The translations under genes and the position numbers were made by a program. From Pseudomonas fluorescens (GTDB lineage Bacteria > Pseudomonadota > Gammaproteobacteria > Pseudomonadales > Pseudomonadaceae), in NCBI RefSeq assembly GCF_000968015.1, contig NZ_LACH01000073.1:1-64000 (forward strand): a DNA stretch of 64,000 nt, in the 5' to 3' direction. The stretch's first letter is position 1; the number at the start of each line of letters is the position of its first letter. The notes beneath the pieces are model-generated. The model made no database searches and had not been told where the DNA came from. It saw nothing but the letters and a program-made list of their open reading frames with translations. This document shows, one piece after another, positions 34,628-42,599 of the stretch.

Positions 34628-34931
34628 ACACCTTGCGTCGTTACCTACGCGTGCGCCAGAATTCGCCGGCTTGTGCGCCTTGGGCCTGGGCTCTATCGTT
34701 TACCTGCCACTGCCCATCAGTGGTCGGGTTTAGTAGCCCATAGGTTTTTGGTGAGGTGCATGAGTTCCATTCAGTCAGGTCATTCTATTCCTGCACTTAA
34801 TGGTGGTTGTGCGTAGGGCGCCCTTGGGCGCGCCGGTTTTTGCCAATTCCTCCGGTCTACTAACCTGCGTACAGCCGCCACCTTTCTTTTAGTAGAGAAC
34901 GGTTGCGGCCTCACTTCAGGAATTGATCAAT
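34628..34931 (+). ncRNA. structured leader RNA upstream of DUF6124, copy B
   Basis: About 300 nt ending at the DUF6124 ATG. It shares long blocks with copy A (TGCGCCAGAATTCGCCGGCT, TTGTGCGCCTTGGG, CGGGTTTAGTAGCCC, GTCAGGTCATTC). Hairpin CACTG-CAGTG lies at 34708-34722. The long-range stem pairs 34802-34817 with 34864-34882, using several wobble pairs where copy A has Watson-Crick pairs. No coding frame is conserved between copies. Confidence 0.6.
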
Positions 34932-35300
34932 ATGTTCAAGGTTACGCCCAACCCCCCGAATGCCAGTCCGGTACCCTACGACGTCTTTCGTGATCTTGAC
35001 CCCAAGAAAATGAAAGAGGCGGCCGACCGCGCACTCAGCTTCTACCTCAACCCCGGGGCGTCGAAAACGCAGATACCGCCCCGCAAGGCCAGTGCCATTT
35101 TCACCATCGACGCAGCGGTGGATGACGAAACGTTGCTCGTCGAGGCCTGCGAATCGTTGGCAGCAGCCAGCGCCATAGTCAACGATCTCACCGACTTAAC
35201 GGACGGCCCACGACGCCAAACGATGCTGGTGCTGCAACGGGTCATCATGTTGGGTGAGTTAGCGGTCAATCGCGTACTGGATAACCACAAGCCTGGGTAG
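34932..35300 (+). CDS. DUF6124 family protein, copy 2
   Basis: 122 residues starting MFKVTPNPPNASP. It shares the opening and the C-terminal helical pattern with the copy at 17340 (AADRALSFYLNP, FTIDAAVDDETLLVEACESLAAASAIVNDL). An in-frame TTG lies 9 bp upstream, but the ATG agrees with the paralogue. Function unknown. It is preceded by leader copy B and followed by a hairpin at 35314. Confidence 0.85.
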   Translation: MFKVTPNPPNASPVPYDVFRDLDPKKMKEAADRALSFYLNPGASKTQIPPRKASAIFTIDAAVDDETLLVEACESLAAASAIVNDLTDLTDGPRRQTMLVLQRVIMLGELAVNRVLDNHKPG

Positions 35301-35313
35301 TAGCCAGGCGGGT

Positions 35314-35337
35314 AGCGAGGGCGCTTGCGCCCTCGCT
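35314..35337 (+). terminator. hairpin after DUF6124 gene
   Basis: AGCGAGGGCGC-TT-GCGCCCTCGCT, a perfect 11-bp stem with a two-base centre, 14 bp after the stop. Only a weak A/T stretch follows, so termination strength is uncertain. Confidence 0.55.
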
Positions 35338-35397
35338 ATAAAAGAACCACTCAATGGTCGCTACTGCAACCATAGCCAGCCTAACGCTAGGCTGGGC

Positions 35398-35835
35398 TTA
35401 GGAAGTTGCCCATTCGGTCGCGGCTTTGGCGCCAAAAACAACGGCTTTACTTAAGAAGTCAGACGCGAGCTCTTTGACCTTTCCGGTCAACCCTTCCTTC
35501 GTTGCACTGATCAACTCATCCCCCAAGGAAGTGCCTTTGTTTTCAAGGGCAGAAGGTAGTGCGTTGAGCAATTCCAAAGCGCGAGCAGTTAACGAGCAAT
35601 TCAAAACCGTGCCATTGCTTACAGTGTTTCCCCTGCTCAGGTAGCCATGATCACCCAGCCACATAACGGTTGAGGTAAAAAATCGCAGGTCGAGAAATCG
35701 AGGAGCGTCAGAAGCAATCATCTGGTCAGCAAAGTCGTGAGCAGAGAGTTCAACGGGGACCGGAAACTCCTCATAAAGCTTGGCGAAAATTGCGCCAGCC
35801 AATGCGTTAAAACGCTCAATATTGGGTGCCGACAC
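35398..35835 (-). CDS. hypothetical winged-helix-like protein, paralogue 1 (cargo 3)
   Basis: 145 residues using GTG 35835 with AGGAGG six bases upstream. Residues about 5-95 align with the 97-residue protein at 36116: F-x-x-L near the start, HDFADQM versus EDFGFPQ, W-L-x-D-x-G/E-Y-L-x-R-G, then LTARALELLNALPSAL versus YGLEMFNSLPDCL. The extra C-terminus (about 100-145) is an amphipathic helix ending GAKAATEWATS. Winged-helix folding is inferred from the pattern. It is the second gene of a leftward pair with 35837. Confidence 0.65.
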   Translation of the reverse strand: MSAPNIERFNALAGAIFAKLYEEFPVPVELSAHDFADQMIASDAPRFLDLRFFTSTVMWLGDHGYLSRGNTVSNGTVLNCSLTARALELLNALPSALENKGTSLGDELISATKEGLTGKVKELASDFLSKAVVFGAKAATEWATS

Positions 35836-35836
35836 G

Positions 35837-36040
35837 CTAAACCTCCTGCTTTTTCTGTTTCGTAACACCGCCCACGTAGGCGCGCAAATGGACCCTTGCT
35901 GCGCTGATGGGGTTAAGCCCGCGAAGCTCCGTATAACGCTGGCTCTCATCAGGTAACGATACCGTCAATGTGTCGCCAAATACGCTGTACAGTGCGGTGT
36001 ATTGCACACCGTCGATTTCAATAGTGAGTTCGTCTTCCAT
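35837..36040 (-). CDS. small hypothetical protein (cargo 3)
   Basis: 67 residues, beta-rich N-terminal half (LTIEIDGVQYTALYSVFGDTLTVSLPD) and basic C-terminus. Its stop lies one base before the GTG of the next gene, and that gene's AGGAGG site is inside its 3' end, so the two are co-translated. Not recognised. Confidence 0.62.
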   Translation of the reverse strand: MEDELTIEIDGVQYTALYSVFGDTLTVSLPDESQRYTELRGLNPISAARVHLRAYVGGVTKQKKQEV

Positions 36041-36115
36041 TACTGTCTCTGATCTTCTCGCTTTAGTTCATGAAGGGGCGCTCGTTCCCATAGAACCGGG
36101 AACGAGCGCATGCAA

Positions 36116-36409
36116 TCAGTTCGTTTTTAAGCAGTCTGGCAAGCTGTTAAACATTTCCAAGCCATAGCTGGTCACTACGTATTCGTGTTCTCCACGGATA
36201 AGCTCTTCATCCTTAAGCCACTGAATACAGTCGTTTAAAAATGCCTCCTCAGCCGCAGGGATGTAGTAGAAAGATTCAGGGTCTGTCTCGCCTTGTGGGA
36301 AGCCAAAATCTTCCGGCCCGATGCCTCTGTACACCGGGCAAGCGTCGATTAACAAGCTCATTACTTTATCAATCAGATCGTTAAATTTTTCTCTGTTTGA
36401 CTCACTCAT
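36116..36409 (-). CDS. hypothetical winged-helix-like protein, paralogue 2 (cargo 3)
   Basis: 97 residues starting MSESNREKFNDLI behind AAGGAAA. It aligns with residues 5-95 of the protein at 35398 but lacks its C-terminal helix. The ending QWLKDEELIRGEHEYVVTSYGLEMFNSLPDCL looks like a winged helix. It lies just before late promoter motif 3 on the opposite strand. Function unknown. Confidence 0.65.
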   Translation of the reverse strand: MSESNREKFNDLIDKVMSLLIDACPVYRGIGPEDFGFPQGETDPESFYYIPAAEEAFLNDCIQWLKDEELIRGEHEYVVTSYGLEMFNSLPDCLKTN

Positions 36410-36474
36410 AAATCCATTTTCCTTGTGTTTTCGGGTCTGGTTAACAGGTTCTAATGCAACCCGGATCCTCTCTT

Positions 36475-36492
36475 TAAATCCGATTAAAAGCC
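36475..36492 (+). promoter_or_regulatory. late promoter motif 3 (tail assembly block)
   Basis: TAAATCCGATTAAAAGCC. With its preceding T's it forms TTTAA-N6-TTAAA, the most symmetrical form of the dyad. It lies 52 bp upstream of the tail assembly chaperone gene, after cargo 3. Confidence 0.7.
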
Positions 36493-36543
36493 AGCATCGA
36501 CGCCAAGCGACATCATCAGGGCTCTCAACCCGGAGCCTCCACA

Positions 36544-36858
36544 ATGGCCGACGCACTCAGCTTCACCCTCAAATTCCCCTTCAACAGTGCCAGCGGCGAG
36601 CTGATCTCGACGCTGCCCATCAAACGCCTCAAACGCAAAGACATCAGCGCCGCTCAAGCCGTGACCAAAGAAGAAGGCGCCATGGAAGACATGCTGGTGG
36701 CCAAGATGCTGGGCATCACCCTGGAAGACCTCGGCGAGTTCGACATTGCCGACTCGTCGTTAGCCACCGAGGTGTTGCGGGAAATGGCAGCCGGTAGAGC
36801 CATTGCTGCAGTCCTGGGACGAAGCACTGCTGCTGGTGCTGAGCATGCAGCCGTCTGA
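36544..36858 (+). CDS. tail assembly chaperone (Mu gp41-like)
   Basis: 104 residues. FTLKFPFNSASGELISTLPIKRLKRKDI is typical of the Phage_TAC_7 / Mu gp41 family, which binds the tape measure during tail assembly. The C-terminal part overlaps a second frame (36764-36958) that codes for the usual longer product, so a share of ribosomes probably shifts frame here. Confidence 0.85.
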   Translation: MADALSFTLKFPFNSASGELISTLPIKRLKRKDISAAQAVTKEEGAMEDMLVAKMLGITLEDLGEFDIADSSLATEVLREMAAGRAIAAVLGRSTAAGAEHAAV

Positions 36859-36958
36859 AATTGCCCGGCTCGACATGGTCGAGTACTGGCGCTGGGTAGA
36901 CGTGTGCAAGCGCGAGATCAATCGCCGGATCGAACTCGCCGAGCAATCGAGTAGCTGA
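36764..36958 (+). CDS. frameshift extension of tail assembly chaperone
   Basis: Open frame offset +1 (equivalently -2) from the chaperone gene, with no start codon of its own. It reads LLQSWDEALLLVLSMQPSEI then ARLDMVEYWRWVDVCKREIN, the pattern of the P2 E' and Mu gp42-type extensions. Contractile phages produce such fusions by programmed frameshifting; from memory, Mu uses a -2 shift, which would agree with this offset. The slip site must lie in 36764-36858; I could not fix it. Confidence 0.65.
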   Translation, partial: PPRCCGKWQPVEPLLQSWDEALLLVLSMQPSEIARLDMVEYWRWVDVCKREINRRIELAEQSSS

Positions 36959-37178
36959 CCACCGTCACCAAGCCAACCACAAGCCCCGCCAGCAACGCGC
37001 CGCCCGCAGCAATAGGGGCGGCCGCCAGGGCCAGCAGCGGCAGCGCCAAACAAAACACCAGCACCGCCGCCCACACCGGCAAGTGAACCAGGCACAGCCA
37101 GGCAAGCCAGATCACACCGGCACCAATGGCCAGTGCATAGAGAAGCTTGGCGGTGCGTAAAGCGGCTTTTTCAAACAT
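36918..37178 (-). CDS. possible small membrane protein opposite the tail genes
   Basis: 86 residues starting MFEKAALRTAKLLYA. Two or three strongly hydrophobic segments (about 9-32, 35-58, 60-80) and a basic C-terminus RRVRSGD. It fills the 238-bp gap before the tape measure gene and overlaps the frameshift extension by 41 bp in antisense. The ribosome site is poor. A real moron gene is plausible; chance hydrophobicity in GC-rich antisense is the alternative. Confidence 0.4.
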   Translation of the reverse strand: MFEKAALRTAKLLYALAIGAGVIWLAWLCLVHLPVWAAVLVFCLALPLLALAAAPIAAGGALLAGLVVGLVTVVSYSIARRVRSGD

Positions 37179-37196
37179 GCCCAAAGCGTAGCAACT

Positions 37197-39941
37197 ATGG
37201 CTAACGAAGTCCTCGTCGGGTTAAAAATTGGAGCCGTTGTCTCTGGCAGCTTGAACGCCGCCTTCGGTTCGGCCAAATCGACCGTGCAGCAATTAGGTCG
37301 CGCCGTGGATGGGCTGGCGATCAAGCAACAGCAGATCGGCCACGAGCTGTCGGCGTCGTTGGCCCGTGGCGGCACGGGTGTCGAGCGCTTGCGCCGCCAC
37401 TACGAAGCGGTGGGCAACACCCTTGATCAGCTCAAGGTTAAACAGGATCGCCTCACTGCCAGCATCGCCCGCGGTGAAACCCTGAAAACCAAACGTGGTG
37501 AATTGCGCGGCCAGGCCATGGAAGTGGCCGGCACCGGGGCGGCGTTGGGCGCGCCGATTTTTCAGTCGATGAAAACAGCCGTCGACTTCCAGGACCAGAC
37601 CCGCGACATCGCCATCACCGGTGGCTTCGACCAGGCGCAAGAAGCCAATCTCAGCCATGTGATGCGCGGGGCCGCGTTGAGGTGGAATCAGACGCAAACC
37701 GAGGTCGCCAATGGCACGGCCATATTGATCGCGGGCGGCATTGCCAGCGCAAAAGAGCTGGCCGCCTACGCACCCGTCATGGCCAAAACCGCCACAGCCA
37801 CCCGTGCCAGCATGAATGACTTGGGCTCAGTGGCCATCTCGCTCAACGACAACCTGGGCATTGGCGCCGCAGGCCTGGAGCGGTCCATGAACATGCTCGC
37901 GTTCGCGGGCAAAAGCGGCCAGTTCGAACTCGCCGACATGGCCAAATGGCTGCCGCAGTTAACACCCCAGTTTGCCGCCTTGGGCATTACCGGGGAGCGT
38001 GCCGTTGCCGAGATCGGTGCGTCCTTGCAGATCGCTCGTCGCGGGGCTGGCAGCAATGATGAGGCAGCCAACAACTTCAAAAACTTCCTCTCAAAGATCA
38101 CCGCCCCCGAGACGCTCAAGTCATTTGAAAAGGCTGGCATCGATCTGAAAGGCAGCATGAAGAACCTGGTCAGCGAAGGCTTTTCGCCTGCAGAGTCGAT
38201 GATCAAAATCCTCACCGCACACCTCGGCACAAAAGCCCCGGCCGCAGCTGCCGAGTACGGCAAGGCGCTGGACATTAAGGACGAGCAAGAACGACACATC
38301 GCACTGGCCCGGCTGGATGAAGCCTACAAACTCGGCGCGTTGTTCGCTGACCAGCAAGTCTTGTCATTTGTCCGCCCCGCATTGGCCAACCAAAAAGACC
38401 TGGGCGACATCAAGCAAGGCAGCAAAAGCGCCGCGGATAAAGGCGTGCTGGATCAGGACTGGGTCAAGCGCATGGGCAGTTCTAAAGAGCAACTGAAAGA
38501 ACTGCGCAACAACCTGACAGACATCGGCATCTCGGTAGGCAACGCTTTGCTCCCCGCGATTGTCGACGTCAGCCGTGCAGTGGTCCCGCTCATGCGGTCG
38601 TTCTCGACCTGGGCAGAGCAAAACCCTGAACTCATCAGGGGCGTGGTGGGCCTGGTCGGCGGTCTGTTACTGGGCAAAATGGCCTTCATCGGCGTTGCTT
38701 ATGGGGCCAACCTGGTCATGTCACCCTTTGTCGCCATGACCCGCACCATCACCACACTCTCTGCCAAATGGACGCTGCTGCAGGGGATGTGGCAGATGGG
38801 CAAGTTCACGCCACTGATCACCGGCCTAAGCCGCGTCGGCGGTGGTATGCGCACGGTGGCCAGGTACGGCGGGTTGTTCTTGCGCGGCCTGACCACCGCC
38901 TTGGGCGCACCGCTGATGATCATCGCCCGCGGTGGTGTGTTACTGGGCAAGATCCTGGGCGGTACCTTGTTGTTCGGGTTGAGACTCGCCGGGCAGGCTG
39001 TCCTATGGCTGGGTAGAGCCTTGATGATGAATCCCATCGGTCTGCTGATCACTGGCATCGCGGCGGCGGCGTACTTGATCTATCGCCATTGGCAGCCGAT
39101 CAAAGCGTTCTTTAACGGCTTGTGGCAAGAGGTGAAAGTCGGCTTCAGTGGCGGCCTGTCGGGCATCCTCGCAGTATTGGTCAACTTCTCCCCGTTAGGC
39201 TGGATCTATCGCGCCTTTGCCAGCGTGATGAGCTACTTCGGCATAGAGCTACCGGGCAAGTTCACCGAGTTCGGCGGCATGCTGATCACGGGTCTGGTCA
39301 ATGGCATCAGCAACATGGCCGGTGCCCTCAAAGACAGCATCGTGGGCATCGGGTCATCCGTTAAAGGCTGGTTTACCGAAACCCTCGGCATACAGTCGCC
39401 CAGCCGCGTGTTCATCGGCTACGGCGCCAACATCAGCGAAGGCGCCGCCATTGGCATCAGCGCTCAGGCAGGTCTGGTACACAAGGCCGCACTCGAGATG
39501 GCCGCGCAATCAAGCGTCGACTTTGCCCCGCCAAACACCCTCGGCATACAGTCGCCCAGCCGCGTGTTCATTGGCAACGGCGCCAACATCAGCGAAGGCG
39601 CCGCCATTGGCATCAGCGCCCAGGCAGGTCTGGTACACAAGGCCGCACTCGAGATGGCCGCGCAATCAAGCGTCGACGTTGCCCCGCCAAACCCGGCGCA
39701 GGTCTCCAAGGCAAGCATGTTGGGCAGCGCTCGGGGTACATCCCCAAGTGCAGGCCCTAGTGCGGCGGGCCAAGTGAATTTCCATTTCTCACCTCAAATC
39801 AACGTACCTGCTGGTGCGGACATGGACCCAATCAATCAAGGGTTGCAGGCCAGCTACACCGAATGGATGCGAATGATGGAGCGCTACATCCACGACCAGC
39901 GTCGCCGCAGCTATGGCCCATCCAATCAGGGGGGCGTCTGA
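37197..39941 (+). CDS. tail tape measure protein (Mu gp42-like)
   Basis: 914 residues. It sets tail length and occupies the tail tube. The N-terminal coiled coil (about 10-110) is followed by the TMP core (MKTAVDFQDQTRDIAITGGF, about 123-142), alpha-helical repeats, and hydrophobic segments (about 470-640) used in DNA entry. Near the end a 52-residue segment (TLGIQSPSRVFIG...) is present twice in tandem. The C-terminus has the usual NFHFSPQINVPAG-type beta part. Confidence 0.92.
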   Translation: MANEVLVGLKIGAVVSGSLNAAFGSAKSTVQQLGRAVDGLAIKQQQIGHELSASLARGGTGVERLRRHYEAVGNTLDQLKVKQDRLTASIARGETLKTKRGELRGQAMEVAGTGAALGAPIFQSMKTAVDFQDQTRDIAITGGFDQAQEANLSHVMRGAALRWNQTQTEVANGTAILIAGGIASAKELAAYAPVMAKTATATRASMNDLGSVAISLNDNLGIGAAGLERSMNMLAFAGKSGQFELADMAKWLPQLTPQFAALGITGERAVAEIGASLQIARRGAGSNDEAANNFKNFLSKITAPETLKSFEKAGIDLKGSMKNLVSEGFSPAESMIKILTAHLGTKAPAAAAEYGKALDIKDEQERHIALARLDEAYKLGALFADQQVLSFVRPALANQKDLGDIKQGSKSAADKGVLDQDWVKRMGSSKEQLKELRNNLTDIGISVGNALLPAIVDVSRAVVPLMRSFSTWAEQNPELIRGVVGLVGGLLLGKMAFIGVAYGANLVMSPFVAMTRTITTLSAKWTLLQGMWQMGKFTPLITGLSRVGGGMRTVARYGGLFLRGLTTALGAPLMIIARGGVLLGKILGGTLLFGLRLAGQAVLWLGRALMMNPIGLLITGIAAAAYLIYRHWQPIKAFFNGLWQEVKVGFSGGLSGILAVLVNFSPLGWIYRAFASVMSYFGIELPGKFTEFGGMLITGLVNGISNMAGALKDSIVGIGSSVKGWFTETLGIQSPSRVFIGYGANISEGAAIGISAQAGLVHKAALEMAAQSSVDFAPPNTLGIQSPSRVFIGNGANISEGAAIGISAQAGLVHKAALEMAAQSSVDVAPPNPAQVSKASMLGSARGTSPSAGPSAAGQVNFHFSPQINVPAGADMDPINQGLQASYTEWMRMMERYIHDQRRRSYGPSNQGGV
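39381..39692 (+). repeat. 156-bp tandem duplication in the tape measure gene
   Basis: 39381-39536 and 39537-39692 are near-identical 156-bp units (52 codons each) starting ACCCTCGGCATACAGTCGCC. Only a few bases differ (for example Y/N after FIG, F/V before APPN). The duplication is in frame. Confidence 0.92.
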
Positions 39942-40822
39942 TGTTTGCCATCTTGGGCGATATCGAATTCACCGTGGCCGGCGGCATCAGTGGCATGGAA
40001 CAAAGCGGCTCGGCCGACTGGGCAGAGCACGCACGTATCCAGGGCAAGCCCTTGCTGGAATGGATCGGTGAAGGGCTCGATGAATGCACCCTGACCATCG
40101 AACTGCACCCGGTGCTGGGCAACCCAGAGCAGCGCTTGAGGGCGCTGCGCCAGGCCAAAAGTCAGCATCAACCGCTGGCGTTTGTGATGGGCAGCGGCGA
40201 GTACCTGGGGGCCTACGTCATCACCCAAATGTCCAATGCAATTCGTCGTGCAACGGCCGTGGGCCAGATCAAGGCGGCCACGGTTCAACTGAGTCTCAAG
40301 GAATACACCGGGGCATTTACGCGCAAAGTCGCCCGGCCGGGCCTGCTCGATTCTGCCGTGAACGGTACATCGGCAGCCGCCGCCGGCAAGCCCGGTCTGA
40401 TCTCGCGGCTGATGCCCACGCCCAGTACCGTCCAAGCGGTGATCGGTCACGCAAAAACAGCCGGCAATATCCTCAAGGCTGGCCAGAATGTGTATCAGGC
40501 AATCAAGAGCGGCAACGCCTCGATCGTCCTCGGCCAAGTTCCACAGTTGTTAGGCGTCACAGCCCGAGCCATAGCACCGCTGCAAGGGCTGAATTCAGCC
40601 GCCGGGTTACTCGAAGACGGCGCCGACCTGTCGCAATGGGCTGAAAGCGTAGTGGGCAGTGTGATGGGCGCTCGATCAGCCCTCAATCCGGTCGACCTGG
40701 GCAACATCATCGACCGGTTCACGTCATCTCACGAGTCGCTCGACCAGGCGCTCACCACACTACACAGCGCCCGTACCCGGCTGGCGGGGTTGGCAGGCCA
40801 AGTCTTGACGAGGAAGGCTTGA
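39941..40822 (+). CDS. tail protein with P2 gpU-like domain
   Basis: 293 residues starting MFAILGDIEFTVAGG. Residues about 1-135 match P2 gpU (AEHARIQGKPLLEWIGEGLDE, FVMGSGEYLGAYVITQM), which caps or terminates the tail. The additional 155 residues are helical and alanine/glycine-rich, about doubling P2 gpU length, as seen in Mu-like relatives. The start shares a base with the tape measure stop. Confidence 0.83.
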   Translation: MFAILGDIEFTVAGGISGMEQSGSADWAEHARIQGKPLLEWIGEGLDECTLTIELHPVLGNPEQRLRALRQAKSQHQPLAFVMGSGEYLGAYVITQMSNAIRRATAVGQIKAATVQLSLKEYTGAFTRKVARPGLLDSAVNGTSAAAAGKPGLISRLMPTPSTVQAVIGHAKTAGNILKAGQNVYQAIKSGNASIVLGQVPQLLGVTARAIAPLQGLNSAAGLLEDGADLSQWAESVVGSVMGARSALNPVDLGNIIDRFTSSHESLDQALTTLHSARTRLAGLAGQVLTRKA

Positions 40823-41028
40823 TGTTTATCACCCATGTCACCACCGAAGGGGAACGTTGGGATCAGTTGGCCTGGCGTTACTACGGCGATGCTCATCGCT
40901 ATTTACCGATCGTTCAAGCCAACCCTCAGGTGCCGATCACCGCCATCTTGCCGTCGGGCCTGACCCTGGCCATCCCCATACTCGAACCCGTGACCTCCGC
41001 TCAGGATCTGCCCCCATGGATGCGATAG
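40822..41028 (+). CDS. tail protein X (P2 gpX-like, LysM)
   Basis: 68 residues starting MFITHVTTEGERWDQLAWRYYGD. A small LysM-type fold (WDQLAWRYYGD, then YLPIVQANPQ and LPSGLTLAIP) of the P2 gpX family, found at the baseplate hub or tail. It overlaps the preceding and following genes. Confidence 0.88.
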   Translation: MFITHVTTEGERWDQLAWRYYGDAHRYLPIVQANPQVPITAILPSGLTLAIPILEPVTSAQDLPPWMR

Positions 41029-42047
41029 TCCCCACGCAGGTGCCGCAAGCGCGCTTCGTGCTGACCTATCAACAGCACAACATCACCCGAAACGTCAGCC
41101 AGCATTTGCTCTCGGTGTCCTATGACGACTACCTCACCGGCCAAGCCGACAGCCTGGCCGTCGAACTGGAAGACACCGAAGGCAAATGGCGTGATCAGTG
41201 GTACCCAGGCCATGGCGATAGCCTCACCTTGTCCATGGGCTGGGAAGGTCAGCCACTGCGCGCCCTTGGCCGTTTCGAAATCGACGAAGTCGAACTCAAC
41301 TGCCCACCCTCGACCATCACCATCCATGGCCTGGCCACCGGCATCAAAGCGGCGTTGCGCACACCCTCACACCACGCCTATGAAAACACCACGCTGCAGG
41401 CCATCGCCCAACAGATCGCAGCACGCCAAGGCCTGGAGCTGATCGGCACCATCCAACCGATTCGCCTCGACCGGCTGACCCAGCAAGACGCCGACCTGAC
41501 CTTCCTGCACGACCTGGCGGCCGAGTACGACTACGCCTTCAAAATCACGGGCCATCGCATGGTCTTCCACGCCATCAGCGCGTTAGCCAAAGCGACACCA
41601 GTGGCAACGCTGGTACTCCAGGACCTAAGCAATGTGAACCTGCGCGACCAAATCAAAAACGTGCCCCAAGCCGTCGAGGTCAAACACAAAGACCCCGCCA
41701 CAAAAACACTGGTGGCCTACAAGATCGAAAACGACCAAACCGTCGCGGTACCCAGCAGCATGAGCAAAACCACCACCAGCGGCGACACCCAAAAAAGCCG
41801 AAAACGCAGCGCCTCGACCGAAGAATCCAAAGCAAAAGCCCAAGCCGAACTGGCCAAAGCCAACCGCGAACGCACCACCGGCAACTGGTCAGCCATGGGC
41901 CGGCCCAACCTGGTCAGCGGCAACGTCGTCACCCTAGTTGCAGCAGGAAAACTCGGTGGCCGTTACCTCATCACATCCTCACAACACCGCATGACCCGCA
42001 ACGGCTACACCGTAGGCCAATCAGTCAGCCGCGTATCCGCGCCCTGA
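41016..42047 (+). CDS. baseplate hub protein (P2 gpD / late control D family)
   Basis: 343 residues starting MDAIVPTQVPQARFVLTYQQ at ATG 41016. The gpD/VgrG-type hub signature is visible (YDDYLTGQADSLAVELEDTEGKW, then LGRFEIDEVEL, HAYENTTLQAIAQQIAARQGL and FLHDLAAEYDYAFKI). It forms the trimeric hub below the tube and carries the spike. Intact. Confidence 0.9.
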   Translation: MDAIVPTQVPQARFVLTYQQHNITRNVSQHLLSVSYDDYLTGQADSLAVELEDTEGKWRDQWYPGHGDSLTLSMGWEGQPLRALGRFEIDEVELNCPPSTITIHGLATGIKAALRTPSHHAYENTTLQAIAQQIAARQGLELIGTIQPIRLDRLTQQDADLTFLHDLAAEYDYAFKITGHRMVFHAISALAKATPVATLVLQDLSNVNLRDQIKNVPQAVEVKHKDPATKTLVAYKIENDQTVAVPSSMSKTTTSGDTQKSRKRSASTEESKAKAQAELAKANRERTTGNWSAMGRPNLVSGNVVTLVAAGKLGGRYLITSSQHRMTRNGYTVGQSVSRVSAP

Positions 42048-42065
42048 CAATGGAGAATCAAACAG

Positions 42066-42599
42066 ATGGGCGTTGAACTCGAATACGGCGAAGTCAGCGC
42101 CGTGGACTATCCCACCTGCCGCATCCGCGTACGCCTGGACGACCGCGACGGCGTCCAGAGCTACTGGCTCAACATCCCCCAGCGCAACACCCAAGGCACA
42201 CAACGCCGACCGTTGATGCCCGAACTGGGTGAGCAAGTCGCAGTGCTGCTCGATGCTGATGGTGTGGGTGGTGTGTATCTAGGTGGGATCTACTCAACCG
42301 CCGAACCACCGCCTGTTGTCGATGAAGACACGGACTATGTGCGATTCAGTGATGGGACGGTTTCGACCTACGACCGTAAGGCCGGGGTGATGACGCTGGA
42401 TTGTGTGGGGGCTTTGCTGGTGAAGTGCGGGCGCAACATCACGGTTGAGTCGGGTGGGCCTGTGGTGGTGAAAGCGCCTTCAGCAACGCTGGACATCCCG
42501 CAGGTCACGTTGAATGGCAACCTGCAGGTGAACGGAGACATTGAGGCAACAGGGATGGTCATGGATTTGGGGGGCAATTCAAATCACCATAAACACTAA
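42066..42599 (+). CDS. baseplate spike protein gpV (Mu gp45-like)
   Basis: 177 residues. OB-fold N-terminus (GEVSAVDYPTCRIRVRLDDRDG, YWLNIPQRN, LMPELGEQVAVLLD), then a beta-helix (LDCVGALLVKCGRNITVESG). It ends GGNSNHHKH; histidines at the tip fit the iron-binding apex of P2 gpV spikes. It pierces the outer membrane. Its stop overlaps the convergent cargo 4 gene by four bases. Confidence 0.9.
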   Translation: MGVELEYGEVSAVDYPTCRIRVRLDDRDGVQSYWLNIPQRNTQGTQRRPLMPELGEQVAVLLDADGVGGVYLGGIYSTAEPPPVVDEDTDYVRFSDGTVSTYDRKAGVMTLDCVGALLVKCGRNITVESGGPVVVKAPSATLDIPQVTLNGNLQVNGDIEATGMVMDLGGNSNHHKH

